Assembly: GCF_900116365.1 (NCBI RefSeq)
Contig: NZ_FPAG01000008.1
Span: 222,658-286,657 of the forward strand
Direction of reading: 5' to 3'
Source of the DNA: Zhouia amylolytica
GTDB lineage: Bacteria > Bacteroidota > Bacteroidia > Flavobacteriales > Flavobacteriaceae
Length of the DNA stretch: 64,000 nucleotides
Part shown: positions 25,722 to 34,728 of the stretch, in pieces
Layout: each line of letters begins with the position of its first letter
Numbering within the stretch: the stretch's first letter is position 1
Position numbers and translations under genes: made by a program
The notes under the pieces: model-generated
What the model saw: only the letters and a program-made list of their open reading frames with translations
Databases searched by the model: none
Told to the model about the DNA's origin: nothing

Positions 25722-26249
25722 ATGAAAAAATTATTATTCGTAGCAGTTGCTGCTTTAGGTTTTGCTTTCAATGCGAATGCTCAGGATGGTACGGCTACTT
25801 CTAAAGGTTCTATTTTAGTTGAAGCTAACACTAACTTTGGAGCTGGTCATGCAGCAAACACAGGTTTTACATTTGCTTCTAGAGATGGATTTACTCAATG
25901 GAACATTGGTGCTGAAGGTGGTTATTTTATCCAGGATGACTTAGCAATCAAAGTTGGTCTGGGTTATGGTGATACGGACATAGACGGGATTGAAACCAAT
26001 GGTATCTTTTCTTATAAGGCAGGTGCTAAATATTATATCAACAGTATGATTCCTGTTCAATTAGATCTTAATGGTTACTCAACAGATGGTTTAAATCCAA
26101 TGTTTGTTGGTCTTCAAGGAGGATATGCATGGTTTTTAGCTGATAATATTGCCATTGAACCAGGTGTACGTTATGATTTAGATTTGAATGATGATGCGGA
26201 AGGCCGCGATGCATTTTCATTAAACATCGGTTTTTCTCTTTTCTTTTAA
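25722..26249 (+). CDS. Small outer-membrane beta-barrel protein
   Basis: A 175-residue protein with a signal peptide (about residues 1-20, ending ANAQ) and eight or so predicted strands. It ends in Phe, as outer-membrane barrels do. The strands are OmpX/OmpA-barrel-like (GAEGGYFIQDDLAIKVGLGYG, PVQLDLNGYS). It has a strong promoter, its own terminator and A-rich spacing, which suggests high expression. No ligand can be predicted. Confidence 0.8.
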   Translation: MKKLLFVAVAALGFAFNANAQDGTATSKGSILVEANTNFGAGHAANTGFTFASRDGFTQWNIGAEGGYFIQDDLAIKVGLGYGDTDIDGIETNGIFSYKAGAKYYINSMIPVQLDLNGYSTDGLNPMFVGLQGGYAWFLADNIAIEPGVRYDLDLNDDAEGRDAFSLNIGFSLFF

Positions 26250-26273
26250 TTGAACGAGAATTATAAACGATTT

Positions 26274-26304
26274 AAAACGGAAGCAAAAGCTTCCGTTTTT
26301 TTTT
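26274..26304. terminator. Intrinsic terminator
   Basis: AAAACGGAAGC (26274-26284), loop AAAA, GCTTCCGTTTT (26289-26299), continuing to a run of nine Ts. It ends the small barrel gene. Confidence 0.92.
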
Positions 26305-26434
26305 GGAAGATTTCACCGGTTGGTGAGTTTTGAAGATGTTGTTAATTATGACTTAATTAGTATAAATTTAAGAATAAGCCTACGTGTGTTGTGTAGGTTT
26401 GATTTCAATAACTTACATATTAACAACAATAATT

Positions 26435-27046
26435 ATGAAAAAAATTTTATGTGTAGCATTTGCTGCTTTTGGGTTTTTATTTACCTCTCAGGCACAAGAA
26501 GTAGAATTTGGAGCTAAGGGAGGTCTGAATCTTTTTAATAGGTATGGCGATAACGTAGGTAATACCGATTTCAGAACTTCTTTCCACGTTGGAGGTGTCG
26601 CCGAAATTAAATTTACTGAAAAGTTTTCGTTGCAACCGGAATTGTTATTTTCATCTCAGGGATCTAAATATGACCTTATTTTGGATGGGTTCCCCGAAAT
26701 AAATGCTCCTGTGGGTACAAAGGCAACATTAACCGAGAAGTTAAATTACATAAATCTACATGTAATTGCTAAATACTACGTTACAAAAGGACTTAGCTTA
26801 GAGGCCGGACCACAATTGGGGTTTCTGGCATCGGCTAAACGCGACCTTGAGTTTTCCGGAGATACCATGGACTTCGATGTAGATGATGAATATGACAGTT
26901 TTGATTTCGGATTGAACTTTGGATTAGGATATAAGCTGGATAATGGTTTATTCTTTAATGGTAGGTATAACCTCGGACTTACAAATATTACTGATAATAA
27001 CGTAAGAAATGAAGGTTTTCAATTTTCTGTTGGATTTATGTTCTAA
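26435..27046 (+). CDS. PorT-like outer-membrane beta-barrel protein
   Basis: A 203-residue protein of the outer-membrane beta-barrel (PorT/OMP_b-brl_2) family. It starts at the ATG at 26435, which gives a proper signal peptide (MKKILCVAFAAFGFLFTSQAQ); an upstream GTG would precede it with 17 odd residues. The first strand EVEFGAKGGLNLFN and the closing FQFSVGFMF are typical. It is not next to other type IX secretion genes, so it need not be PorT itself. A hairpin CCTAC-N9-GTAGG occurs in its leader (about 26379-26397). Confidence 0.82.
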   Translation: MKKILCVAFAAFGFLFTSQAQEVEFGAKGGLNLFNRYGDNVGNTDFRTSFHVGGVAEIKFTEKFSLQPELLFSSQGSKYDLILDGFPEINAPVGTKATLTEKLNYINLHVIAKYYVTKGLSLEAGPQLGFLASAKRDLEFSGDTMDFDVDDEYDSFDFGLNFGLGYKLDNGLFFNGRYNLGLTNITDNNVRNEGFQFSVGFMF

Positions 27047-27072
27047 TACACATCAATAGTTATATATTGCAT

Positions 27073-27099
27073 ACGGAGGTTACATCCTCCGTTTTTTTT
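27073..27099 (+). terminator. Intrinsic terminator
   Basis: ACGGAGG (27073-27079), 6-nt loop, CCTCCGT (27086-27092), then an eight-T run. It lies between the PorT-like gene and aroQ and shows that an upstream TTG start for aroQ is unlikely. Confidence 0.9.
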
Positions 27100-27135
27100 G
27101 TGCTTAAATTTTATATTTTTACCAAAAGAAAAACC

Positions 27136-27555
27136 ATGAAGTTTATTATCATTAACGGACCTAACCTGAACCTTCTTGGAAAACGAGAACCAAAAATTTA
27201 TGGTTCAGAAACTTTCGAAGACTATTTCAATACACTTAAAAATAAATACCAACAACATCAATTGGATTATTATCAAAGCAATGTTGAAGGGGAACTGATA
27301 AATAAACTTCACGAGGTAGGATTTGATTATGATGGGATTATTCTCAACGCAGGAGCCTATACACATACTTCAGTGGCTATAGGAGATGCTATTAAAGGAA
27401 TACAGACGCCAGTCATTGAAGTCCACATTTCCAATACGTTTTCAAGAGAAGATTTCAGACATGTGTCATATATCTCACCCAATGCAAAAGGAGTGATCCT
27501 GGGCTTTGGAATGCAAGGATATGATTTGGCGCTGAAAAGTTTTATGACAGACTAG
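27136..27555 (+). CDS. aroQ: Type II 3-dehydroquinate dehydratase
   Basis: A 139-residue AroQ of the shikimate pathway, which dehydrates 3-dehydroquinate. The signature NGPNLNLLGKREPKIYG at the N-terminus holds the catalytic Tyr22 (approximate numbering), followed by the NAGAYTHTS loop and VHISN with the conserved His. Length fits. The ATG at 27136 is used; a TTG 69 bp upstream lies across the terminator of the previous gene. Confidence 0.93.
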   Translation: MKFIIINGPNLNLLGKREPKIYGSETFEDYFNTLKNKYQQHQLDYYQSNVEGELINKLHEVGFDYDGIILNAGAYTHTSVAIGDAIKGIQTPVIEVHISNTFSREDFRHVSYISPNAKGVILGFGMQGYDLALKSFMTD

Positions 27556-27626
27556 AATTTTGGGTTCTGGAGTAGGGCTTAGTATAGTATTCATTATATT
27601 TATAATGAACTATTTATTAAATATAA

Positions 27627-28142
27627 GTGAAAAAGAAACTTTGTGTTTTAATTCTCTTTCTTTTTGGTATTTCTTTTGGGGTCAACGGGCAACAGAAGAT
27701 TAAAGTTGACTTATATGGTGGTGTTGCCACTACAGATGACTTTACCTTCAATATAGGAGTGGATGCTTATTATATGTTTCAGCTCAATGAAACAATAAAC
27801 CTTGGGCTATACGCGGGATATTCACATTTTTACAGTGACTTTCTAGGAGTGTTGGAGGTTTTTGGGGCAGATTTAAAAGACTTCTCCTTTATGCCCATTG
27901 CTTCCAGTTTGCAGTTCGTTTTTTGGGACCACGTGTTATGTGCAACAGATGCCGGATATGCAATTGGGTTAGGGGGTGATCAGAATGACGGTGGATTTTA
28001 TTATCAAGGAAAATTAGGATGGACAATGCCGAAATTTGAAGCTTTTGTATATTATAAGGCTATTGAACATGAGGTAAAAGCCGCTTCTGCAGGTATTGGA
28101 ATAGCTTATGTTTTTAATTTAAAAAAGCGAGTTAGCAAATGA
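27627..28142 (+). CDS. Small outer-membrane barrel-like protein
   Basis: A 171-residue protein starting at GTG (27627), the only in-frame start that leaves a proper signal peptide (KKKLCVLILFLFGISFGVNGQ). The rest is strand-rich with alternating hydrophobic and polar residues and closes with GIAYVFNL, consistent with a small barrel. I do not recognise a named family. It follows aroQ by 71 bp and has its own strong terminator. Confidence 0.65.
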   Translation: MKKKLCVLILFLFGISFGVNGQQKIKVDLYGGVATTDDFTFNIGVDAYYMFQLNETINLGLYAGYSHFYSDFLGVLEVFGADLKDFSFMPIASSLQFVFWDHVLCATDAGYAIGLGGDQNDGGFYYQGKLGWTMPKFEAFVYYKAIEHEVKAASAGIGIAYVFNLKKRVSK

Positions 28143-28151
28143 CATTTAAAC

Positions 28152-28183
28152 AAAAAAGCGAATGTTAATACATTCGCTTTTTT
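28152..28183. terminator. Bidirectional intrinsic terminator
   Basis: AAAAAAGCGAATG (28152-28164), loop TTAATA, CATTCGCTTTTTT (28171-28183). It serves the barrel gene on the left and lpdA on the right. Confidence 0.93.
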
Positions 28184-28214
28184 GATCTGAATTTATAGTG
28201 CTTAGTTAAAAAAA

Positions 28215-29603
28215 CTATAAATGTATTACTTCATCGTATGCAGCAGCAACAGCTTCCATAACTGCTTCACTCATAGTTGGGTGAGGGTGTACTGCTTTTA
28301 ATACTTCATGACCGGTAGTTTCTAATTTACGAGCAACCACTGCCTCAGCAATCATATCGGTAACTCCTGCGCCAATCATGTGGCAACCTAACCACTCACC
28401 ATATTTAGCATCAAAAATTACTTTTACAAATCCATCAGGTGTTCCTGCCGCTTTGGCTTTACCACTCGCAGAGAAAGGGAACTTACCAACTTTGATGTCG
28501 TATCCTTTTTCTTTAGCTTGTTTTTCAGTAAGACCAACAGAAGCAACTTCGGGAGTACAATAGGTACAACCAGGGATATTGCCATAATCTAAGACTTCAA
28601 CATGCATTCCCTTTATCTTTTCAACACAAAGAATACCTTCAGCACTTGCCACGTGTGCCAATGCTTGTCCGGGAACTACATCACCGATAGCATAATAACC
28701 CGGTATGTTAGTCTGGTAATAATCATTTACCAATATTTTATCTCTGTCGGTAGCAATACCTACATCTTCCAAACCAATATTTTCAATATTACTCTTGATA
28801 CCAACTGCGGATAGAATTACATCAGCTTCTAAAACTTCTTCTCCTTTTTTAGTTTTTACAGTAGCTTTAACCCCTTTACCAGAAGTATCAACTTTAGTAA
28901 CCTCAGAAGAAGTCATTACTTTAATACCAGATTTCTTGAAATTACGCTCTAATTGTTTAGATACCTCTTCATCTTCTACAGGAACCACATTAGGTAAAAA
29001 TTCTACAATAGTAACTTCAGTTCCCATTGAATGATAGAAATAGGCAAACTCGACACCAATAGCACCACTACCTACAACAATCATTTTCTTAGGCTGCTCA
29101 GGTAAGGTCATAGCCTCGCGATAACCAATTACTTTTTTACCGTCTTGAGGTAAGCTAGGCAATTCGCGCGAGCGAGCACCTGTTGCAATGATGATATGAT
29201 CTGCGCTGTATTCAGTTGTCTTTCCATCGTTGGTTACATCGATTTTCTTTCCAGCTTTTAATTTACCGAAGCCTTCAATTACATCAATTTTGTTCTTCTT
29301 CATTAAAAACTGAACTCCCTTGCTCATTCCTTCAGCTACCCCACGACTTCTTTTGATAACAGCACCAAAATCCTTGTCTACATCATTTACTTTTAACCCG
29401 TAATCGTCAGCATGCTTTAAATATTCAAATACCTGTGCCGATTTTAATAAGGCTTTCGTAGGGATACATCCCCAATTTAAACATACACCACCAAGGTTTT
29501 CTTTTTCAACAACAGCGGTTTTAAAACCTAGTTGTGACGCTCTGATGGCAGTTACATATCCACCTGGGCCACTTCCTAAAACGATTACGTCGTATTTACT
29601 CAT
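28215..29603 (-). CDS. lpdA: Dihydrolipoyl dehydrogenase
   Basis: A 462-residue flavoprotein, the E3 component shared by 2-oxoacid dehydrogenase complexes; it reoxidises dihydrolipoamide using NAD+. It has the FAD motif VIVLGSGPGGY, the redox disulfide Cys41-Cys46 (GGVCLNWGCIPTK), the NAD motif VVGSGAIGVEFA, and the active-site His-Glu pair near the C-terminus (HPHPTMSEAVMEA). The length is normal. No E1 or E2 gene is adjacent. Confidence 0.95.
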   Translation of the reverse strand: MSKYDVIVLGSGPGGYVTAIRASQLGFKTAVVEKENLGGVCLNWGCIPTKALLKSAQVFEYLKHADDYGLKVNDVDKDFGAVIKRSRGVAEGMSKGVQFLMKKNKIDVIEGFGKLKAGKKIDVTNDGKTTEYSADHIIIATGARSRELPSLPQDGKKVIGYREAMTLPEQPKKMIVVGSGAIGVEFAYFYHSMGTEVTIVEFLPNVVPVEDEEVSKQLERNFKKSGIKVMTSSEVTKVDTSGKGVKATVKTKKGEEVLEADVILSAVGIKSNIENIGLEDVGIATDRDKILVNDYYQTNIPGYYAIGDVVPGQALAHVASAEGILCVEKIKGMHVEVLDYGNIPGCTYCTPEVASVGLTEKQAKEKGYDIKVGKFPFSASGKAKAAGTPDGFVKVIFDAKYGEWLGCHMIGAGVTDMIAEAVVARKLETTGHEVLKAVHPHPTMSEAVMEAVAAAYDEVIHL

Positions 29604-29764
29604 ATCGAAGATATTTTATTAGTCTTTAATAAACGGCTACGAATTTACGCATAATGTTTCTAAAGGCTAAATTTTTTTGGATTTACTCACATATCGATAA
29701 TTAATTGTTTTGATGAATACTTATATTCACTTAATTATTAATTAGGTGACTCTAGAAATGGTTT

Positions 29765-31186
29765 TTAGGTCTTTTTTGTGTTGCCTAATCCCGTCCTACT
29801 CATATTACCCCAGCTTTTTTTTCCCCTGATTAGGTCTATATTTCCTTTAATTGCCGACCACATAATAAAAGGATGATAGATAAAAGGTTCAAGCATCGCC
29901 GTTCCGATAAGCTTAAAGATATATTTGGGTTTTTTATATTGTTGAAATGAGAACTCTTCAAATAATAGCGCCGTTACAGAGAAGAGTAATGAAAAGCTAT
30001 AGATAACTCCGAAGAGAATAAGAAATGTAAAGAGGTTTAATTGTCCGATGATAGCAAAAATAATAATAACCACAATTCCTGTAAACTCGATAATGGGTGC
30101 AAGCCATTCAAAAAATAACCAATAAGGCATACTTAAGATACCCAAAACTTTGTATTTCGGGTTAAACAACATTTTTTTATGTAAGAGTAAGGTCTCTATG
30201 GTTCCCCGTGTCCATCTGTTCCGCTGTCTGTAAAGTATGTTCCAACTTTGCGGAACCTCTGTCCAGCATAGCGGATCGGGTACAAAACTCACTTTGTAAT
30301 CTGTTTTTTTGTCTCTCATTATTCGTCGCATTCTGACCAATAATTCCATGTCTTCACCAACGGTATTAGGATTGTAGCCTCCAGCCTCAATAACAGTTTG
30401 TTTATCAAACATTCCAAAGGCTCCGGAGATCAATAATAAACCATCAACTTTAGACCACGCCATCCTTCCCATAAGAAATGCCCTGAAATATTCAAGGATT
30501 TGCGCTCTGGCAATATATGTTTGCGGAAGCCGGACTTCCATGATTTTACCATCTTCTATAATACACGAATTTGCAATTCTTATGATGCCACCTGCGGCAA
30601 TAACCTTCTTTGTGTTGTTCAAAAAAGGCTTTGCTAGTTTTAGTAATGCATCGGGTTCTAATACACAATCCACATCGATAGCGCATATAATTTCATTTGA
30701 ACAAATGTTTATTCCAGCGTTAAGCGCATCCGCTTTGCCACCATTAATTTTGTCGATAACCTTAAAATTTTTTAGAGATTTGCTGGAAGAGGTATAAATG
30801 CCCTTGATTGATTTAGTCTTTATGGATGGGTAAAATGGCTCTTCAGATCTTTTTAATTTGAAGGCATCAATAAGCTTCTGTAAGGTTTCATCTTTACTGC
30901 CATCATTAATGATTACAATTTCAAAAGAAGGATAATTGAGTGTCAGTAATGATTTAACGTTTTCAATTACGTTGGCTTCTTCATTAAATGCAGGAGCAAG
31001 TATCGATATACTTGGTAAATTGTTTGCCTGTAGTAGGGCCATTTCATTAGAGAAATTATGCCTTCTTTTGTAATCTCTCAATTCAAGATATGAAAATAGG
31101 GCAGCCAGGATATATCCGGTGAGTACCACTAAACCATAAATAAAAAAAATAAGACTGGTAATTTCAATAAAGGCATTGATGTCCAA
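29765..31186 (-). CDS. Processive GT2 glycosyltransferase, membrane-bound
   Basis: A 473-residue family 2 glycosyltransferase with the layout of processive polysaccharide synthases: an N-terminal membrane segment (about 8-32), a GT-A domain with Asp95 (NDGS), the DxD Asp171-Val-Asp173, the catalytic Glu278-Asp279 (GEDMEL), and the Gln-x-x-Arg-Trp motif QRNRW at 321-325, then three or more C-terminal membrane helices. This pattern is shared by PgaC, hyaluronan and cellulose synthases. The product is unknown. No PilZ domain is present. It lies 11 bp downstream of the HEAT-repeat gene and is the last of the operon. Confidence 0.88.
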   Translation of the reverse strand: MDINAFIEITSLIFFIYGLVVLTGYILAALFSYLELRDYKRRHNFSNEMALLQANNLPSISILAPAFNEEANVIENVKSLLTLNYPSFEIVIINDGSKDETLQKLIDAFKLKRSEEPFYPSIKTKSIKGIYTSSSKSLKNFKVIDKINGGKADALNAGINICSNEIICAIDVDCVLEPDALLKLAKPFLNNTKKVIAAGGIIRIANSCIIEDGKIMEVRLPQTYIARAQILEYFRAFLMGRMAWSKVDGLLLISGAFGMFDKQTVIEAGGYNPNTVGEDMELLVRMRRIMRDKKTDYKVSFVPDPLCWTEVPQSWNILYRQRNRWTRGTIETLLLHKKMLFNPKYKVLGILSMPYWLFFEWLAPIIEFTGIVVIIIFAIIGQLNLFTFLILFGVIYSFSLLFSVTALLFEEFSFQQYKKPKYIFKLIGTAMLEPFIYHPFIMWSAIKGNIDLIRGKKSWGNMSRTGLGNTKKT

Positions 31187-31197
31187 ACTAAATGGGT

Positions 31198-32229
31198 TTA
31201 TAATTGATTAGGTGTATTAAGGCTATAGGTACTATGAGGTCCTGAATATGAAGTTGGGTTTAATAACTGATAGGAATTAGCAAATAATAGTTTTAATCTC
31301 AAATCTTCATTTAGGAAAGGCTTTAAAGAGTTTAATGAGGTAGAATCACCGAACTTTTGTACAAAAATTAGAATTTCTTTCTTTACAGCGGGTGTTTCAT
31401 TTTTAAAAGCTCTAATTAATTCTGGTAAAATATTTTTGTATTGAAGCTTAGCAAAGGCAGCAATGGTGGTGCTACGAATTTTTTCATTTTGATTTTTTAG
31501 AAACGGCAGTAATTGTTTAATATGCTCAAACTGATTATACATTGCAATTAAATGAATGGAAAAACTGACAATGCTGGGTTCATTATGAGTTAAATTTATA
31601 GAAAAGTCTGGGGTTGGTCCACTATACCATAACTTCAATCCGTTCTCTATATATGCCTGTTGCCAAAGGGTTAAAGGCTGATTCATTTTGGCTAAAAATG
31701 AAACCGGGTCATTTTCAGCCGTTTTCAAACAATATAATAAGGATTGTTCTTGCACTTCAGGTCTTTTATGATTCAGGCAGTTTTCTATAATCTCTTCCTT
31801 AGCTTTTAATTTTACAACTCCTGCTACATAAAGAGCTCTGGCTTGCAAGTGCCATTTTTTACTTTCCGTTAGTGATTGAATGTAGGTGTCAAGTTCAAGG
31901 TTTCTGAACAAATGTGAAAGCTGAGAAAGCGATTCGCCTTTAAAGTTTTCGTAATAGCCCAGAAGCTCTTTAATAGTGATTTTCTTTTCAAATTTTGTTT
32001 TTAGATTATTGGAACGAAATTCTTTTATTAGGGCATCCTTTTCCAGCTCTTCGTTAAAAAGGTAGTTATTAACAAGTTCTCCTATTGCATCTATTTGTTT
32101 AATTTTTTTCTGATTTTTATGAGTCTTGTAAAGCCTCAAAATAACAATAAGCCCTATCAGGAAAACAATGGCAGATATAATAATTATAAGCGCATATAAA
32201 CTGAATGTGATAAACTTGTCTTGCGTCAT
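31198..32229 (-). CDS. Membrane-anchored HEAT-repeat protein
   Basis: A 343-residue protein with a single N-terminal membrane helix (about 9-31) and a cytoplasmic body of paired helices that I read as degenerate HEAT repeats, e.g. HLFRNLELDTYIQSLTESKKW, ALYVAGVVKLKAKEEIIENCL and TTIAAFAKLQYKNILPELIRAF. HEAT repeats are usually protein-interaction scaffolds. Its position between a response regulator and a processive glycosyltransferase suggests that it links signalling to the synthase. That is an inference. Confidence 0.75.
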   Translation of the reverse strand: MTQDKFITFSLYALIIIISAIVFLIGLIVILRLYKTHKNQKKIKQIDAIGELVNNYLFNEELEKDALIKEFRSNNLKTKFEKKITIKELLGYYENFKGESLSQLSHLFRNLELDTYIQSLTESKKWHLQARALYVAGVVKLKAKEEIIENCLNHKRPEVQEQSLLYCLKTAENDPVSFLAKMNQPLTLWQQAYIENGLKLWYSGPTPDFSINLTHNEPSIVSFSIHLIAMYNQFEHIKQLLPFLKNQNEKIRSTTIAAFAKLQYKNILPELIRAFKNETPAVKKEILIFVQKFGDSTSLNSLKPFLNEDLRLKLLFANSYQLLNPTSYSGPHSTYSLNTPNQL

Positions 32230-32247
32230 TGTAATATCTCTGATCTT

Positions 32248-32625
32248 TTAAGTTATACCATGAAAACTTTTGACTGTACGTTTAACCCGTAGACTTAATT
32301 CTTGTGGACTAAAGGGTTTGGTGATAAAATCATCGACACCCATATCAAAAGCATTGGTAATGATATCTTCCTGAGTCGATGTGGACAGTACTATTATAGG
32401 GGTATTTGGATGATTTTCCTTGGCATATTCTATTAATTCTTTGCCAGAGATGAAGGGGAGCATCAAATCAGTTAAAATAAGATCAAACTGAGTGCTTTTT
32501 ATAAGAGATAATGCTTCTCTTCCGTCTTTAGCGACTGTTACATCATATCCGTCTTTGGTTAGTTTAAACTCGATGGTCCTAACTACCATTGGATTGTCTT
32601 CAATAACCAAAATTTTCTTTTTCAT
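32248..32625 (-). CDS. Single-domain response regulator
   Basis: A 125-residue receiver with no output domain. The acidic pair Glu9-Asp10, phospho-acceptor Asp53 (LILTDLMLP), Ser/Thr near residue 81 and Lys103 (ITKPF) are all present. Its gene overlaps the end of the hybrid kinase gene by 26 bp, so they are translationally coupled. It probably passes the signal to a protein partner, such as the HEAT-repeat protein next door, by binding. Confidence 0.9.
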   Translation of the reverse strand: MKKKILVIEDNPMVVRTIEFKLTKDGYDVTVAKDGREALSLIKSTQFDLILTDLMLPFISGKELIEYAKENHPNTPIIVLSTSTQEDIITNAFDMGVDDFITKPFSPQELSLRVKRTVKSFHGIT

Positions 32626-34606
32626 AATCTCTTAAGTTTGGGAAATCATTTTTTATCGCTTCTTTTAAGCGATGGTACTCTTCCTGTAATTTTGTTATTA
32701 GACCAGGTATTTCTTCTTCTTTCGCCTGGTATATAATATCATTACAAAGTAAACTGCCTTCAACACTTTCCACCATTTCGAAAGAAGGTTTAATAGCGTG
32801 AACTACATTTTTAAGGTCATCTAATTTTTGCGACTTTAAATGAGTGTAGGCTTCTATAAGTTTTTTATCTACCCAGGTTGTAAACATGCTAAGAGAATCT
32901 AAGATTACCTGGTCATCTCCTTCAGACAAAGTTTCTAAATAGTTTAAGTTGTATAATTGTCTTTCAGTCTTAGTAGTGGGTCTGTTCTTTATAGAAAGGT
33001 GTTGGTGTAATGCCTTTTTCAGGGTTTCATAATCAACCGGTTTGGTTAAATATTCATCCATTCCACATTCAAAACATAATTTTTTTTCCTTTTCAAGTAC
33101 TCTGGCTGTGAGTGCAATTACGGGAATCCTGTTACCTGGTTTTTCTAGTTTCCGTATTTCTTTGGTAGCCTCATATCCACTCATTACCGGCATTTGTATA
33201 TCCATTAAGATAATATCAAAAGCATTGTTTTGATAAGCCTCTACTGCTTCCATACCATTATCACAGATGGAGAGAATGGCCTGAGGGAATATTTTCTCGA
33301 GTATGGTTTGAACCAAAAACTGATTTATAGGATTATCTTCAGCTATTAAAATTTTAAACGAGGTGTTATAAGAATTAATGTTAGTCAAAACATTAATTTC
33401 ATTGGTAACGTTATTTTCAAGAGGTGATGCGGTATCTTGAACTTTATCAAAAGTAATCTCAAAAGAAAAAGAACTTCCTTTTCCCGGAGTGCTTTCAATT
33501 TTTAAACGGCTCTGCATTAACTTCAATAAAGAGTCAGTTATGGCCAACCCAAGTCCCATACCTTCCTGTGATCTGGTGAGTGAAGGATCTTCTTGATCAA
33601 AAGCTGTTTTGATTTTTTCAAGATTTTCAGGAGCGATTCCAAGACCGGAATCAGTAACTGAAAATAAAAGGGTGTAACTGTTCGGTTTATCTGAAACTTC
33701 AGTAACTGTTAAGGTTATATCACCTTTATTGGTGAATTTGGTTGCGTTAGAGAAGAGGTTAAGTAGTATTTGTCTAAGCTTATATGCATCTGCACTTACT
33801 ATATATTCGGGAGTTATTTCACATTTGTAATGAATCTGTATATTTTCATTAATGTGTTGGTTGTCTATGAATTCAGTGATTTCTTTACACAGGTTGTATA
33901 GCTTGGTAGGTGTTGGTTCTAATTTAATTTTGTTAGCCATTAAATGGTTGTATTCCAACATGTCATCTATGAGCTCTTCCAATTTGCAAGCCGAATTATA
34001 AATCGTGTCAGCAAATGTATTTTGAATAGGAGTGAGATCACTTTTTAATAATAAATCTGTAAATCCTTTAACACCATTAAGTGGCGTTCTTAATTCATGA
34101 CTAATATTTCCTAAAAAAGCAGCCTTATATTCTTCGAATAACACCGAATCATTAGGCCATTTTTCAACAGCTTTTACGGTGTTCTCTTTTTTCTTTAAAA
34201 ATGCGATAACGATTCCGGTCAATTCATTAGTTTCATTTCTAATCGCCTTGGAAATAATTTCGTATAGGATCTTATCACCGCTTTTTGTTAGAAGTGTGAA
34301 AGTGCCTTTTTTGCAGAACCCTATATCTGTATTATTTTCATAAGTTGATTTCAGGGTTAGAAAATCTTTTGAATTGAAAGTTTTATTGGTAAGTAAAAGA
34401 GGTTCTTCCTCTTTTAGGTCATAATATCCTATTAATTTCCAAAAATCTTCACTGACCCAAATTGCATTTCTTGGTGAAGGTTCCCAATAACAATAACTGG
34501 CAACCTCTTTTTTTAATAACCATGAAAACAGTTCTTTGTCTTCTTCAAGTAAATTAAAAAAGGTTCTTTTTATGGCAGGTTCGAATACAGGCATGATTGG
34601 GTTCAT
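32600..34606 (-). CDS. Hybrid histidine kinase with PAS, receiver and HPt
   Basis: A 668-residue soluble-looking hybrid kinase. Domains in order: PAS-like (about 35-140), HisKA with His170 (GNISHELRTPLNG), HATPase with N-box NLFSNATKFT and G-boxes DSGLGIAP and GMGLGLAI, receiver with Asp469 (ILMDIQMP) and Lys522, and a C-terminal HPt with His603 (VHAIKPSF). No membrane segment or signal peptide, so it senses in the cytoplasm. The full phosphorelay chain (His-Asp-His-Asp) is completed by the downstream single-domain regulator. Divergent from the giant PAS kinase. Confidence 0.9.
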   Translation of the reverse strand: MNPIMPVFEPAIKRTFFNLLEEDKELFSWLLKKEVASYCYWEPSPRNAIWVSEDFWKLIGYYDLKEEEPLLLTNKTFNSKDFLTLKSTYENNTDIGFCKKGTFTLLTKSGDKILYEIISKAIRNETNELTGIVIAFLKKKENTVKAVEKWPNDSVLFEEYKAAFLGNISHELRTPLNGVKGFTDLLLKSDLTPIQNTFADTIYNSACKLEELIDDMLEYNHLMANKIKLEPTPTKLYNLCKEITEFIDNQHINENIQIHYKCEITPEYIVSADAYKLRQILLNLFSNATKFTNKGDITLTVTEVSDKPNSYTLLFSVTDSGLGIAPENLEKIKTAFDQEDPSLTRSQEGMGLGLAITDSLLKLMQSRLKIESTPGKGSSFSFEITFDKVQDTASPLENNVTNEINVLTNINSYNTSFKILIAEDNPINQFLVQTILEKIFPQAILSICDNGMEAVEAYQNNAFDIILMDIQMPVMSGYEATKEIRKLEKPGNRIPVIALTARVLEKEKKLCFECGMDEYLTKPVDYETLKKALHQHLSIKNRPTTKTERQLYNLNYLETLSEGDDQVILDSLSMFTTWVDKKLIEAYTHLKSQKLDDLKNVVHAIKPSFEMVESVEGSLLCNDIIYQAKEEEIPGLITKLQEEYHRLKEAIKNDFPNLRDYEKENFGY

Positions 34607-34728
34607 AAATATTTATGAAATTATACATTTACATTAAGATACACAAGCGAAATTGCTATATAAAGAATAGTTTAGGATTATAACGATTATTTTTGCAATT
34701 TTACGCGAATCTATTCCGGTTTTACCCA

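Noticed and set aside
26435..27046. PorT of type IX secretion core machinery
   Set aside because: Only the general barrel family is supported; no other core T9SS genes adjoin.
34688..34695. TATTTTTG as -7 of the giant PAS kinase
   Set aside because: No TTG at a suitable distance upstream; too weak alone.
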